Origin: Sphingomonas sp. LC-1
Lineage (GTDB): Bacteria > Pseudomonadota > Alphaproteobacteria > Sphingomonadales > Sphingomonadaceae
DNA: 64,000 nucleotides
Assembly: GCF_025371035.1 (NCBI RefSeq)
Contig: NZ_JANZXB010000002.1
Coordinates: 372,001 to 436,000, forward strand
Reading direction: 5' to 3'
In this document: piece after piece, positions 41,633 to 50,296 of the stretch
Numbering within the stretch: the stretch's first letter is position 1
Layout of the letters: each line of letters opens with the position of its first letter
Position numbers and translations under genes: made by a program
Notes under the pieces: generated by a model
Database searches by the model: none
What the model saw: only the letters and a program-made list of their open reading frames with translations
What the model was told of the DNA's origin: nothing

Positions 41633-44578
41633 ATGAAAACAAATGCTCGCGTGCGCCTGCTGGCGTCCACGTTGCTGATGGGTGCAGGCTTCGTCGCCGC
41701 GCCCGGTCAGGCGCAGGTCATTGCGCAGGATCAGGCCGTCGAACAGACGAACAGCGACGGCACGCCCGTTACCGCCGAGTCCAGCCAGGGCGACATCGTC
41801 GTCACCGGCACTCTGATCCGCAACCCGAACCTCGTATCGTCCAGCCCGGTCGCCGTGGTTGGTCGCGAGGAACTGACCCTGCGTCAGACCAACACCGCCG
41901 AGGAAGTGCTGCGTCAGCTGCCCGGCGCGGTGCCCAGCATCGGCACCGCCGTGAACAACGGCAATGGCGGTGCGTCGTTCGTCAACCTGCGCAACCTGGG
42001 TTCGAACCGCAACCTCGTACTGATCGACGGCAAGCGTATCGCGACTGCGGGTCTGGGCGGTCAGACCGACCTCAACAACATCCCGCTCGCCCTGCTCGAG
42101 CGTATGGATGTGCTGACCGGCGGTGCGTCGACCTCCTACGGTGCGGACGCGGTGTCGGGTGTCGTCAACTTCGTGACCCGTTCGGACTTTTCGGGCGTCG
42201 ATGCCTCGGCCAGCCAGCAGATTTCGCAGCGCGGCGACGGCAATTATTTCCGTGCTGACCTGACCATCGGTGCGAATTTCGACGACGGTCGCGGCAACGC
42301 TGTCTTCAGCGTCGGCTATCAGGAAGCGGACCCCATCTATCAGGGCGATCGCCCCTATTCGTCGAGCACGATCAGCTCGACCACCGGCCGCGCCGCCGGC
42401 GGTTCGCCGACTTCGGTTCCGACCTCGCTCGCCATCGCGGGTCAGTCGGGCCTGTTGCAGGTCAATCCCGGCAGCAACCTGCTGGTCACGCCGTATCAGG
42501 ACTTCAATTTCAGCCCGTACAACATCTTCTTCACGCCGTTTAAGCGTTACAACATGTACGGCTCGGCGCATTACGACGTGTCGGATACCGTCACCGTCTA
42601 TACGCGCGGCCTGTTCTCGAAGAACCGGGTGTCGACCATCATCGCACCGTCGGGCATCTTCGGCGAAGCGCTGACCATTCCGGGCAACAACCCGTATCTG
42701 CCCGCCGGCATTCGCGACCAGCTCTGCTCGGCCGCCGGGATCGCACTGGGCGCCACCTGCAACAGCAGCACCGCCATTCCGTTGCCGGAAGTGTATCGCC
42801 GCACCGTCGAGCTCGGGCCGCGCATCAGCGAGTATGAAACGACGCTGTTCGACTATACCGCCGGTGTCCGCCTGAACCTGACCAAGTCGATGAGCCTCGA
42901 CGTGTACGGGTCCTATGGCGAAAGCCAGAACACCCAGACCCAGTCGGGTTACGTGCTGAAGTCACGCGTGCAGCAGGCGCTGAACGCGACGAACACCACG
43001 ACCTGCACCGTCACCACCAATGGCTGCGTGCCGTTGAACCTCTTCGGTCAGGCGGGCAGCATCTCGCCGGAACAGGCCGCGTTCCTGAACGGTCAGAGCA
43101 CGATCACCACCAAGACCCAGCTGTCGCAGGTCCATGCGCTGCTGAACGGCGACTTCGGCTTCGCGTCGCCCGCAGCCTCCACCCCGATCAGCTTCGCGGC
43201 CGGTGCGGAATATCGCGATTACGGCGCTCAGCGCATTCCAGACGCTTATGCCCTGGTTCCCGGCGAACTGGGCGGTGCGGGCGGCCCGGTCCTGCCGGTC
43301 AATGGCGGCTTCAACGTCACCGAGTTCTTCGGTGAGGTCATCGCCCCGCTGGTCGAGGACAAGCCGTTCTTCCGCAGCCTGACCGTCGAAGGCGGTATCC
43401 GCCAGTCGCGCTACAAGATCGACGCCACCGGTAACCCCAGCTTCAATGCCACCACCTGGAAGGCCGGCGGCAGCTGGGAACCGATTGCCGACTTCAAGCT
43501 GCGCGGCAACTATCAGCGTGCGGTTCGTGCGCCCAACATCAGCGAACTGTTCGCGCCGGTCTCGACCTATCTGGTCAACCTGACCGTCGATCCGTGCGCC
43601 GGTACGGCTCCGTCCAGCAACGCCAATCTGGCGGCGATCTGCTTGGCGCAGGGCGCTCCGGCGGCGGTGATCGGCTCGATCCAGAACCCGGCTTCGGGCC
43701 AGCCCAACGCGACCGGCGGCGGTAACCCGAACATTCGTCCGGAAGTTGCCGACACCTTCACCGTCGGCGCGATCCTGACCCCGCGTACGCTGGTCGAAGG
43801 GCTGACCATCAGCGTCGATTACTTCAACATCAAGATCAACCAGGCGATCACCGAAGCGACCCCGGCGGACATTCTGGCCGCTTGCTTCGGCAACATCACC
43901 GCCGCTTCGGCGACTTCGACGGCCTGCACCAGCATCCGTCGCAGCACCACCACGGGCCGCCTGAGCGGTTCGTCGGCGACGGTGGCGGGTCTGCCGCAGC
44001 CTTTGACCAACCTGGGCCGTATCGCGACCGACGGTATCGATCTGGGCGTCGACTATCGCCGGGACCTGGGCTTTGCGAAGTTGAACCTGAACTTCCAGGG
44101 CACCTGGACGAACAGCAACACCTTCCAGGCCTCGCCGAACTCGGTCGCGCGTGAATGCGTCGGCTATTACAGCGCCAACTGCCTGACCATCCAGCCGAAG
44201 TTCGCCTGGAACCAGCGCACCACGCTGACCTTTGGTGATGTCGACCTGTCGCTGCTGTGGCGTCATATCGATACGGTCCGTTACGAGCCGGGCCTGACCC
44301 CGCTCTTCTCGGGCGTCATCACCGGCAACACGTCGATCGCGGGCCAGAACTGGAACTTCAACCGGATCAAGGCCTATAACTATCTCGACCTGGGCACGCG
44401 TATCCGCGCGGCCGAGAATTTCGAATTCACGATCCTGGTGACCAACCTGCTGGACAAGCAGCCGCCGATCGTCGGTTCGAATGCCGGTTCGACCTCGTAC
44501 AACAGCGGCAACACCTATCCGTCGACCTATGACGCGGTGGGTCGTGGCTTCCGCATCGGCGGCCGCATCCACTTCTAA
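41633..44578 (+). CDS. TonB-dependent outer-membrane receptor 1
   Basis: 981 residues. A signal peptide (VRLLASTLLMGAGFVAAPGQ, cut near AQA) is followed by the TonB-box-like DIVVTG at residues 54-59. The plug domain has AEEVLRQLPGAVPSIGTAVN, FVNLRNLGSNRNLVLIDGKR and TGGASTSYGADAVSGVVNFV. A 22-strand-type barrel follows, ending in the terminal phenylalanine (GFRIGGRIHF). Substrate unknown; the family takes up siderophores, sugars, peptides or aromatic compounds. The ATG at 41633 follows AAAAGGGG with the usual spacing, the same ribosome site as in the two other receptors. It is followed by a strong terminator. Confidence 0.95.
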   Translation: MKTNARVRLLASTLLMGAGFVAAPGQAQVIAQDQAVEQTNSDGTPVTAESSQGDIVVTGTLIRNPNLVSSSPVAVVGREELTLRQTNTAEEVLRQLPGAVPSIGTAVNNGNGGASFVNLRNLGSNRNLVLIDGKRIATAGLGGQTDLNNIPLALLERMDVLTGGASTSYGADAVSGVVNFVTRSDFSGVDASASQQISQRGDGNYFRADLTIGANFDDGRGNAVFSVGYQEADPIYQGDRPYSSSTISSTTGRAAGGSPTSVPTSLAIAGQSGLLQVNPGSNLLVTPYQDFNFSPYNIFFTPFKRYNMYGSAHYDVSDTVTVYTRGLFSKNRVSTIIAPSGIFGEALTIPGNNPYLPAGIRDQLCSAAGIALGATCNSSTAIPLPEVYRRTVELGPRISEYETTLFDYTAGVRLNLTKSMSLDVYGSYGESQNTQTQSGYVLKSRVQQALNATNTTTCTVTTNGCVPLNLFGQAGSISPEQAAFLNGQSTITTKTQLSQVHALLNGDFGFASPAASTPISFAAGAEYRDYGAQRIPDAYALVPGELGGAGGPVLPVNGGFNVTEFFGEVIAPLVEDKPFFRSLTVEGGIRQSRYKIDATGNPSFNATTWKAGGSWEPIADFKLRGNYQRAVRAPNISELFAPVSTYLVNLTVDPCAGTAPSSNANLAAICLAQGAPAAVIGSIQNPASGQPNATGGGNPNIRPEVADTFTVGAILTPRTLVEGLTISVDYFNIKINQAITEATPADILAACFGNITAASATSTACTSIRRSTTTGRLSGSSATVAGLPQPLTNLGRIATDGIDLGVDYRRDLGFAKLNLNFQGTWTNSNTFQASPNSVARECVGYYSANCLTIQPKFAWNQRTTLTFGDVDLSLLWRHIDTVRYEPGLTPLFSGVITGNTSIAGQNWNFNRIKAYNYLDLGTRIRAAENFEFTILVTNLLDKQPPIVGSNAGSTSYNSGNTYPSTYDAVGRGFRIGGRIHF

Positions 44579-44610
44579 GTCGGATGTTGGCGACCGATGT
44601 CGCTTATGGG

Positions 44611-44641
44611 AAAGGGCGGTCCGCAAGGGCCGCCCTTTTTT
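44611..44641 (+). terminator. intrinsic terminator after receptor 1
   Basis: AAGGGCGG pairs with CCGCCCTT around a CGCAAG-containing loop, followed by a run of T (44636-44641). It lies 33 bases after the stop codon. Confidence 0.85.
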
Positions 44642-44655
44642 ATTGAGGTTGTTTG

Positions 44656-44880
44656 ATGATGCCGCAGCCTGGGGAGGTGGCCTTTGGGCTGCCGGTTTGC
44701 GAACCACCGCGACAACCGAGACGCATGCCGGTTTGGCTGCTCCTCGTCATGCTGACCATTCCGCTACTGGGTGTTTGGGCGTTTCTGGCACCAGGCTATT
44801 CGGTCGGCCTACGCCGTACCGCCTTTGTCTATACGGTGACGATGCTGGTTTTGGGATTGTTCGCCATGGCAGGCCGCTAG
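44656..44880 (+). CDS. small two-helix membrane protein
   Basis: Function unknown. 74 residues from the ATG at 44656, with GAGG about 8 bases upstream. Two hydrophobic helices (MPVWLLLVMLTIPLLGVWAF and RTAFVYTVTMLVLGLFAMAG) join through a short positively charged loop. It sits just past the receptor 1 terminator and before the TPR/hydroxylase gene. Its ORF is short and of ordinary composition, so moderate confidence. Confidence 0.5.
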   Translation: MMPQPGEVAFGLPVCEPPRQPRRMPVWLLLVMLTIPLLGVWAFLAPGYSVGLRRTAFVYTVTMLVLGLFAMAGR

Positions 44881-44990
44881 ATACCGATTGTTCGAGCGCG
44901 TGGGGACGATCCGCCAGCGCGTTGGCGAAATTGCCGGTTCGGGCGGACGATGCTTGTAACCGCGCCGGTTCCGACCGCATAACGCGTGAC

Positions 44991-46286
44991 ATGACCCAGC
45001 CGCTTTCCGCGCCCGCCATGTCGTTGCTTCAACAGGCTCAAGCCGCCCAGGCAGCGGGGAATGTGCTGGGTTCGCGCCGGTTGCTGGATCAGGCGCTGGC
45101 GCAGGACGCCGACCATCCCATTCTCTGCAACGCGATGGGTATGAGCCTGTTGGCGAGCGATCCCGCCAAGGCCTCTACGTGGTTCGAGCGCGCCATCGCG
45201 GGCGATGCCGATGCACCGCCGCTTTGGATGAACCTGGCCACCGCGCGGCGCGATCGGGGCGATGTGGCGGGTGAACGCGACGCCCTCATGCAAGTTCTTC
45301 ACCGGGATCAGCGGCACGTCATGGCCAATGTGCGCATGGCCGAATGGCACGAACGGGCGGGCGAGGAATCGCAAGCCCAGTTCCGCTGGCATGGCGTGGC
45401 GACGGTGCTGCAATCGCTACCCGAGCGTTCGCCGGGGTTGGAGCAGTTGCTGGCCCATGCGCAGGCACGTGTCACGGCGCGGGCGCAGGCGCTGGGGGAT
45501 CGGCTCGACGCGGTCCTGACGCCACAATGGGGCGATATTCCCACCGATCGACGCCGACGCTTCGATCGTTGCGTCGATGCGCTGCTGGGACGCCGCGCCA
45601 TCTATCACAATGCGTGTCACGGCGTGCATTTTCCCTTCCTGCCCGCCGACGAATTCTTCGAACGCGATCGCTTCCCCTGGTTCGCCGATCTGGAGGCCGC
45701 CACGCCGGCGATCCGTGCCGAGCTTGAGGCGCTTCTCGAGCTCCCCGACAGCGGTTTTACGCCCTATGTCGCGATGGAGGCCGGAACGCCGGAGAATAAA
45801 TGGACCGCGCTCGATCATTCGGAAGCGTGGAGCGCGCGCTATCTGTGGCGTTACGGCGTGCGTGACGAGGCGATGGCGGCGGCCTGTCCCCAGACCATGG
45901 CACTGCTCGATCGACTGCCGCTGGCGCATATTCCCGGCAAGGGGCCGACCGCCTTCTTCTCGGTGCTGAAACCCGGCACCCGCCTGCCCGCGCATACCGG
46001 GGTCAGCAACGTTCGTGCGATCGTCCATCTGCCGCTGATCGTACCCGATGGATGCGGCTTTCGAGTCGGTGGCGAGACGCGCTCCTGGGTCGAAGGGCAG
46101 GCTTTCGCCTTCGACGACACGATCGAGCATGAAGCGTGGAATGACAGTGCGGAACTGCGTGCGGTCCTGATTCTCGACGCCTGGAATCCGCATTTGACCG
46201 ACGAAGAGCGGGCGATGCTGCAAAATCTGTTCGTCGCACTTGGAAAGATCGAGGGCGCGAAGGCGCTTGCCGCCTTGGCCGAATAG
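44991..46286 (+). CDS. TPR protein with aspartyl/asparaginyl beta-hydroxylase domain
   Basis: Predicted Fe(II)/2-oxoglutarate-dependent dioxygenase. 431 residues: an N-terminal tetratricopeptide-type helical half (QAAGNVLGSRRLLDQALAQD, NAMGMSLLASDPAKASTWFE, LATARRDRGDVAGERDAL) and a C-terminal AspH-like domain. In that domain GTRLPAHTGVSNVRAIVHLP carries H335 and FAFDDTIEHEAWNDSAELRA carries H380, the two iron-ligand histidines, with the RxH/R-type cosubstrate residues nearby. TPR plus AspH domains also occur in animals and bacteria and hydroxylate Asp/Asn in protein targets. It lies between two TonB-dependent receptors; genes of this kind recur near such receptors in sphingomonads and Caulobacter, as I recall it, so a role with them is plausible but unproven. 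Confidence 0.88.
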   Translation: MTQPLSAPAMSLLQQAQAAQAAGNVLGSRRLLDQALAQDADHPILCNAMGMSLLASDPAKASTWFERAIAGDADAPPLWMNLATARRDRGDVAGERDALMQVLHRDQRHVMANVRMAEWHERAGEESQAQFRWHGVATVLQSLPERSPGLEQLLAHAQARVTARAQALGDRLDAVLTPQWGDIPTDRRRRFDRCVDALLGRRAIYHNACHGVHFPFLPADEFFERDRFPWFADLEAATPAIRAELEALLELPDSGFTPYVAMEAGTPENKWTALDHSEAWSARYLWRYGVRDEAMAAACPQTMALLDRLPLAHIPGKGPTAFFSVLKPGTRLPAHTGVSNVRAIVHLPLIVPDGCGFRVGGETRSWVEGQAFAFDDTIEHEAWNDSAELRAVLILDAWNPHLTDEERAMLQNLFVALGKIEGAKALAALAE

Positions 46287-46520
46287 GTCGCGCGCGCGGC
46301 TTTCCTGCAGATTCTGTCTGGCGGCCGTTGATGTAGCGGACGTCACCGCCCCGTCATACGAGCGGGCACACTTCACCGTGGCGCGACACGGATTGCCAGG
46401 TCGGACCGTATGCGCCGGCCGCCCGTTTTTGCAGTGAGCGTAATGTAAGTCCGTCTTCGGAGGCGAATTGCCTTCGGGGTGCGTCACGCTGTTGCCAGCG
46501 GCGATCCTCGACTGCCTCAT

Positions 46521-46571
46521 TCGATTGCATAACATATGTCAGTAATGCTGCCATCGATTGCATGACATGTC
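46521..46571. promoter_or_regulatory. imperfect direct repeat, operator-like
   Basis: TCGATTGCATAACATATGTC (46521-46540) is repeated as TCGATTGCATGACATGTC (46554-46571), 33 bases start-to-start, about three helical turns. This arrangement is typical of a two-site operator for a dimeric regulator. It lies 240-290 bases upstream of the receptor 2 start. Confidence 0.5.
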
Positions 46572-46584
46572 CGCGTCATCATTC

Positions 46585-46597
46585 TGTCATCCTGACA
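46585..46597. promoter_or_regulatory. inverted repeat TGTCA-TCC-TGACA
   Basis: A perfect 5-base palindrome with a 3-base centre, directly downstream of the direct repeat. More TGTCA/TGAC half-sites follow at about 46602 and 46633-46645. Probably part of the same regulatory region; no known regulator can be assigned. Confidence 0.4.
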
Positions 46598-46811
46598 GGC
46601 TCGTGACGACTATTTCAGATCGGTCAGCACTTGTGTCATTTATGCGACAGGCGCAGCCTTGTGACGATTTCCCCCTTTTTCCGGGCTTTACAGAAGCCAT
46701 GCTTCGTCTCAATCAAGCAACATTCCGTTAGCGAACAAGATTTTTGTTTCACGCCGACGGAGCCCCTCCCGGCCAAAAGGTCGGAGGGAAGTGAGAAAAG
46801 GGGTAATGAAC

Positions 46812-49800
46812 ATGACCAATTCGTGGATCGGTCAGCGCAGGCTTGGCCTGCTTGCGACGGTCGCGCCGCTGTCCATGGCGCTCGTTTCGCCGGCTTGGGC
46901 GCAGAGCGTGCCCGACGCCAACCAGAATGCCGAGAACAACGCGCAGGTCGCGCAGGGTGCCGAACAGGCCAATGCCGGTTCGACCGGCGATATCGTCGTC
47001 ACCGGCTCGATCATCCGTGGTGCGGATGTCGGCCCGTCGCCCGTGTCGACCATCACCACCGAGAATCTGGACGCGCGCGGTATCAACACCGTGCAGGCGG
47101 GTATCCAGGCGCTGGCGTCGAACAACGGCCCGGCCCTGACCAACTCGTTCACCGCCAATGGCGCGTTCGCGACGGGTGCGTCGTCGGTGTCGCTGCGCGG
47201 CCTGTCGACCAACTCGACCCTGGTCCTGTTCGACGGCCTGCGCGCCGCCTATTATCCGCTGTCGGACGACGGCACGCGCAACTTCGTCGACCTGAACACC
47301 ATCCCCGACGACATTGTCGACCGTGTCGAAGTTCTGCGCGACGGCGCATCGTCGAGCTATGGCGCCGACGCGATCGCAGGCGTGGTGAACATCATCACCA
47401 AGCGTTCGGTGAAGGGCATCATGGGCCGCGCCGAAGCCGGTATCTCCGAGCGCGGCTATAATGCCAATCAGCGCCTGTCGCTGACCGCCGGCACCGGCGA
47501 CCTCGATGAGCAGGGCTACAACGCCTATATCAGCGGCTTCTACTATCGCTCCGAGGGCGTGAGGGCGCGTCAGCTCCCCGGACCGTTCAACAGCAGCGAC
47601 GAGCGCGGCATCTGCTCCAACCGCACCGGCTCCACGGTCTGCGGTCCGAACAACATCGCCAACGGGCTGGACCAGAATGGCCAGTATACCAACGGCTTCG
47701 CGATCAACACGCCGAACTTCTACGTTCGTCCGGCGGATGCGACCAACACCACCGCGCTCGGCCGCTATCAGCTGCTGAACCCGGCGGCGGGCTGTCTGAC
47801 CGGCAATCCGTACAACCCGACGGCCGCCGAGCTGGCGCTGCCCGCCAACGCCACCGCCCCCGGCACCGTCTGCCAGGTCGACACCCAGCGTCTGTACGGC
47901 AACATCACGCCGGACATCGAGCGTGTCGGCGGATCGGCGCGCTTCACCGCCAAGATCGGTGACACGTCGGAAGCCTATCTGCAGGTGAACTTCCAGCAGG
48001 CGACGACCGGCTATACCGGCGTGCCCAGCTATATCCGCGCCAATGCCCCGGCCGGTATCCTGTTCCCGCAATATTCGACGTCGCAGAACGCCACGCCCGC
48101 GATCGATCCCAATTCGGCGATCCTCGCGCTGCCGGTCTATGTCTGCCCGCGTTCGACCGTCGGCGCCTGCAATGCGACCAACGGCACGTTGAACCCGAAC
48201 AATCCGTTCGCCGCCGCAGGCCAGGTTGCGCGTCTGGTCGGCACGCTGCCGAACAGCTTCGAATCGACCCGGACCCGCAGCCGCGTCTATCGCGCTGCCT
48301 TCGGGATCAACGGCACGATCTTCGACGATGTCGATTACCGCTTCGACGCGACGGCGATGCATACCGATCTGCGCCTGGAGCAGAACGGCTATGTCTACAT
48401 CCAGCACCTGCTCGATGTGATCAAGGACGGCAGCTACAACTTCGTCAATCCGGGCCTGAACAGCCAGGCGACGATGGACTATCTGACGCCGACCAACATC
48501 ACAAACGACAGCTCGGATCTGCTGCAGGCCCAGTTCACTTTGGGCAAGGCGATCATGACGCTGCCGGGCGGCGACCTGCGCCTGGCGGTCGGCGGCTCGA
48601 TCTTCTACGAAGCGATCGACGCGCCCAGCGCCAATTCGGACGAGAACGGCCCGACCCAGCGTTACTTTCGCCTGAACGCCTTCGGCACCAAGGGCAACCG
48701 TACCGTTTCGTCGGCCTTCTACGAAGTCAACGCGCCGGTCGTCGATCAGCTGACGCTCAACGCCTCGGGTCGCTATGACCATTATTCGAGCGGTCAGAGC
48801 GCCTTCTCGCCCAAGTTCGGCGCGATCTTCAAGCCGATCCGCCAGGTGTCGTTGCGCGGCACCTACTCGCGTGGTTTCCGTATCCCCTCGTTCGGCGAGG
48901 CGAATGCGCTGCCCACCACGGGTTACGTGACCCAGCAGCTGAGCAGCATCCCGGCGGCGTTCCTGCGCCAGTACAGCATCAATCCGGGTGCCAATCAGAT
49001 CTGCTCGGCGGCGACCCCGCAATATTGCTCGTCCTATATCACCAGCTATTCGATCGGGCAGACCACGCTGGCGTCACAGAATCTCGAACCTGAAAAGTCG
49101 CGCAGCTTCACCGCCGGCATCAAGGTCGATCCGGTGCGCGGCCTGTCGCTGACCGTCGATTACTTCAACATCCGCAAGACCGGGGCGATCACCACCCCCG
49201 ATCTGTCGCCCGCGATCGCCAACTATTATGCGGGCGGCGCGGCGCTGCCCGGGTTCGAGGTCATCCCGGATGCGGTCGACGTCAACAACCCGACCGCCAC
49301 GCCGAAGATCGCCTTCGTCCGGTCGCAGCTGATCAATGCCCAGACGATCAAGTCGGAAGGCATCGATTTCGGTGTCAACGGCTTCTACGACTTCGGGTCG
49401 TTCCGTTGGACCACCAACCTGAACGCCAGCCTCATCCTGGAGCTGAGCACGACGGTGGACGGCGTTCGCCAGACCTATGTCGACACGCTGGGCAACTTCA
49501 ACCTGACGGCCGGTTCGGGCACGTTCGAATGGAAGGGCAACTGGGTCAACACGTTCGACTTCGGCAACTTCGCACTGTCGGGTACGGTCAACTACACCTC
49601 GGGCTATGACCTGTCGGCCATGGACCAGGGCGACGCGTACAAGGATTGCGGTCAGGCCCCGGCCTATTTCGGTTGCCGTGTGAAGAGCTACATCACCGCG
49701 GATGCGAATGCGTCGTTCAAGGTCAACGACAAGTTCACTTTCTACGTGAACGTGCTGAACGTCTTCAACCGCCTGCCTCCGATCGATCCGGTCACGTACG

Positions 49801-49883
49801 GCGCGTATCTGTACAACGCGGTGCAGGGCGGCGACGGCATCTTCGGCCGCCAGTTCCGCGCCGGCGCCAAGTTCAACTTCTAA
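46812..49883 (+). CDS. TonB-dependent outer-membrane receptor 2
   Basis: 1023 residues from the ATG at 46812, chosen because AAAAGGGG lies 8 bases before it as in the sister genes (ATG 46806 and GTG 46791 are also in frame). A signal peptide (LGLLATVAPLSMALVSPAWA) precedes the TonB-box-like DIVVTG at 60-65. The plug has VQAGIQALASNNGPALTNSF, SVSLRGLSTNSTLVLFDGLR and LRDGASSSYGADAIAGVVNI. The barrel ends in FRAGAKFNF. Extra cysteines in the extracellular loops (for example NRTGSTVCGPN and CPRSTVGACNATNG) suggest disulfide-stabilised loops. Substrate unknown. Confidence 0.95.
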   Translation: MTNSWIGQRRLGLLATVAPLSMALVSPAWAQSVPDANQNAENNAQVAQGAEQANAGSTGDIVVTGSIIRGADVGPSPVSTITTENLDARGINTVQAGIQALASNNGPALTNSFTANGAFATGASSVSLRGLSTNSTLVLFDGLRAAYYPLSDDGTRNFVDLNTIPDDIVDRVEVLRDGASSSYGADAIAGVVNIITKRSVKGIMGRAEAGISERGYNANQRLSLTAGTGDLDEQGYNAYISGFYYRSEGVRARQLPGPFNSSDERGICSNRTGSTVCGPNNIANGLDQNGQYTNGFAINTPNFYVRPADATNTTALGRYQLLNPAAGCLTGNPYNPTAAELALPANATAPGTVCQVDTQRLYGNITPDIERVGGSARFTAKIGDTSEAYLQVNFQQATTGYTGVPSYIRANAPAGILFPQYSTSQNATPAIDPNSAILALPVYVCPRSTVGACNATNGTLNPNNPFAAAGQVARLVGTLPNSFESTRTRSRVYRAAFGINGTIFDDVDYRFDATAMHTDLRLEQNGYVYIQHLLDVIKDGSYNFVNPGLNSQATMDYLTPTNITNDSSDLLQAQFTLGKAIMTLPGGDLRLAVGGSIFYEAIDAPSANSDENGPTQRYFRLNAFGTKGNRTVSSAFYEVNAPVVDQLTLNASGRYDHYSSGQSAFSPKFGAIFKPIRQVSLRGTYSRGFRIPSFGEANALPTTGYVTQQLSSIPAAFLRQYSINPGANQICSAATPQYCSSYITSYSIGQTTLASQNLEPEKSRSFTAGIKVDPVRGLSLTVDYFNIRKTGAITTPDLSPAIANYYAGGAALPGFEVIPDAVDVNNPTATPKIAFVRSQLINAQTIKSEGIDFGVNGFYDFGSFRWTTNLNASLILELSTTVDGVRQTYVDTLGNFNLTAGSGTFEWKGNWVNTFDFGNFALSGTVNYTSGYDLSAMDQGDAYKDCGQAPAYFGCRVKSYITADANASFKVNDKFTFYVNVLNVFNRLPPIDPVTYGAYLYNAVQGGDGIFGRQFRAGAKFNF

Positions 49884-49888
49884 CCCCA

Positions 49889-49951
49889 GGTCCGCTTCGG
49901 CGGATCCCCCTTGCAAGGGGCGGTTCCTACGGGAGCCGCCCCCCGTTTTTT
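49889..49951 (+). terminator. double-hairpin 3' end of receptor 2
   Basis: GGTCCGC-TTCG-GCGGATCC (49889-49907) is followed by a GGGGCGGTTCC/GGGAGCCGCCCC stem (49917-49942) and six T residues. Between them CCCCTTGCAAGGGG is a palindrome that shares the GGGG of the terminator stem, so two folds compete. Receptor 3 has a closely similar 3' end. Confidence 0.75.
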
Positions 49952-50296
49952 GAGAACAGGCTTTCCCGAAGTTAAATGTGCCGCGTCACCATTATCGTGG
50001 CAGCTTGTGATGACGAGCCTGAGAATTCAAATATCTGCCGATGTACTGATATAATAGAGCAATACACTCCTGTTAAGGATGTAGGCAGCGACCTTTTTTG
50101 GCTGCCCAAGTTTAAAACAATCAATGCTGCGAGAGCGGCAAAGTGTGACTTTAATGCAATCGTTGTTATAAAAATCGGATAATATATCAATTAGTCTTTG
50201 AACTGTTCGTCATGCCCCTGACATAAGTTAGTGCGTGTCCCATCCGAGGAGGGGGCATCGTGGCGAGGCCAAAATGGCCTGCAAAGGGGGAATGAG
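49952..50296. other. AT-rich intergenic region upstream of receptor 3
   Basis: 345 bases between the receptor 2 terminator and the receptor 3 start; the part at about 49976-50200 is clearly richer in A and T than the rest of the window. One + strand frame (49976-50182, 68 codons) and one minus-strand frame run through it, both without ribosome sites or recognisable motifs. The rest carries the receptor 3 leader. A foreign insertion or a curved regulatory tract are possible readings. Confidence 0.45.

Larger units (their letters stand above)
46287..46811. other. regulatory region upstream of receptor 2
   Basis: 525 bases without a supported gene. It becomes AT-richer toward the receptor and is rich in TGTCA/TGACA half-sites (see separate entries). 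There is a run of C and T before the ribosome site. The short frames in it lack ribosome sites. Confidence 0.5.

Noticed and set aside
49976-50182. 68-codon frame in the AT-rich gap before receptor 3
   Set aside because: No ribosome site and no motif; an overlapping frame on the other strand is equally open, as expected in a short non-coding tract.
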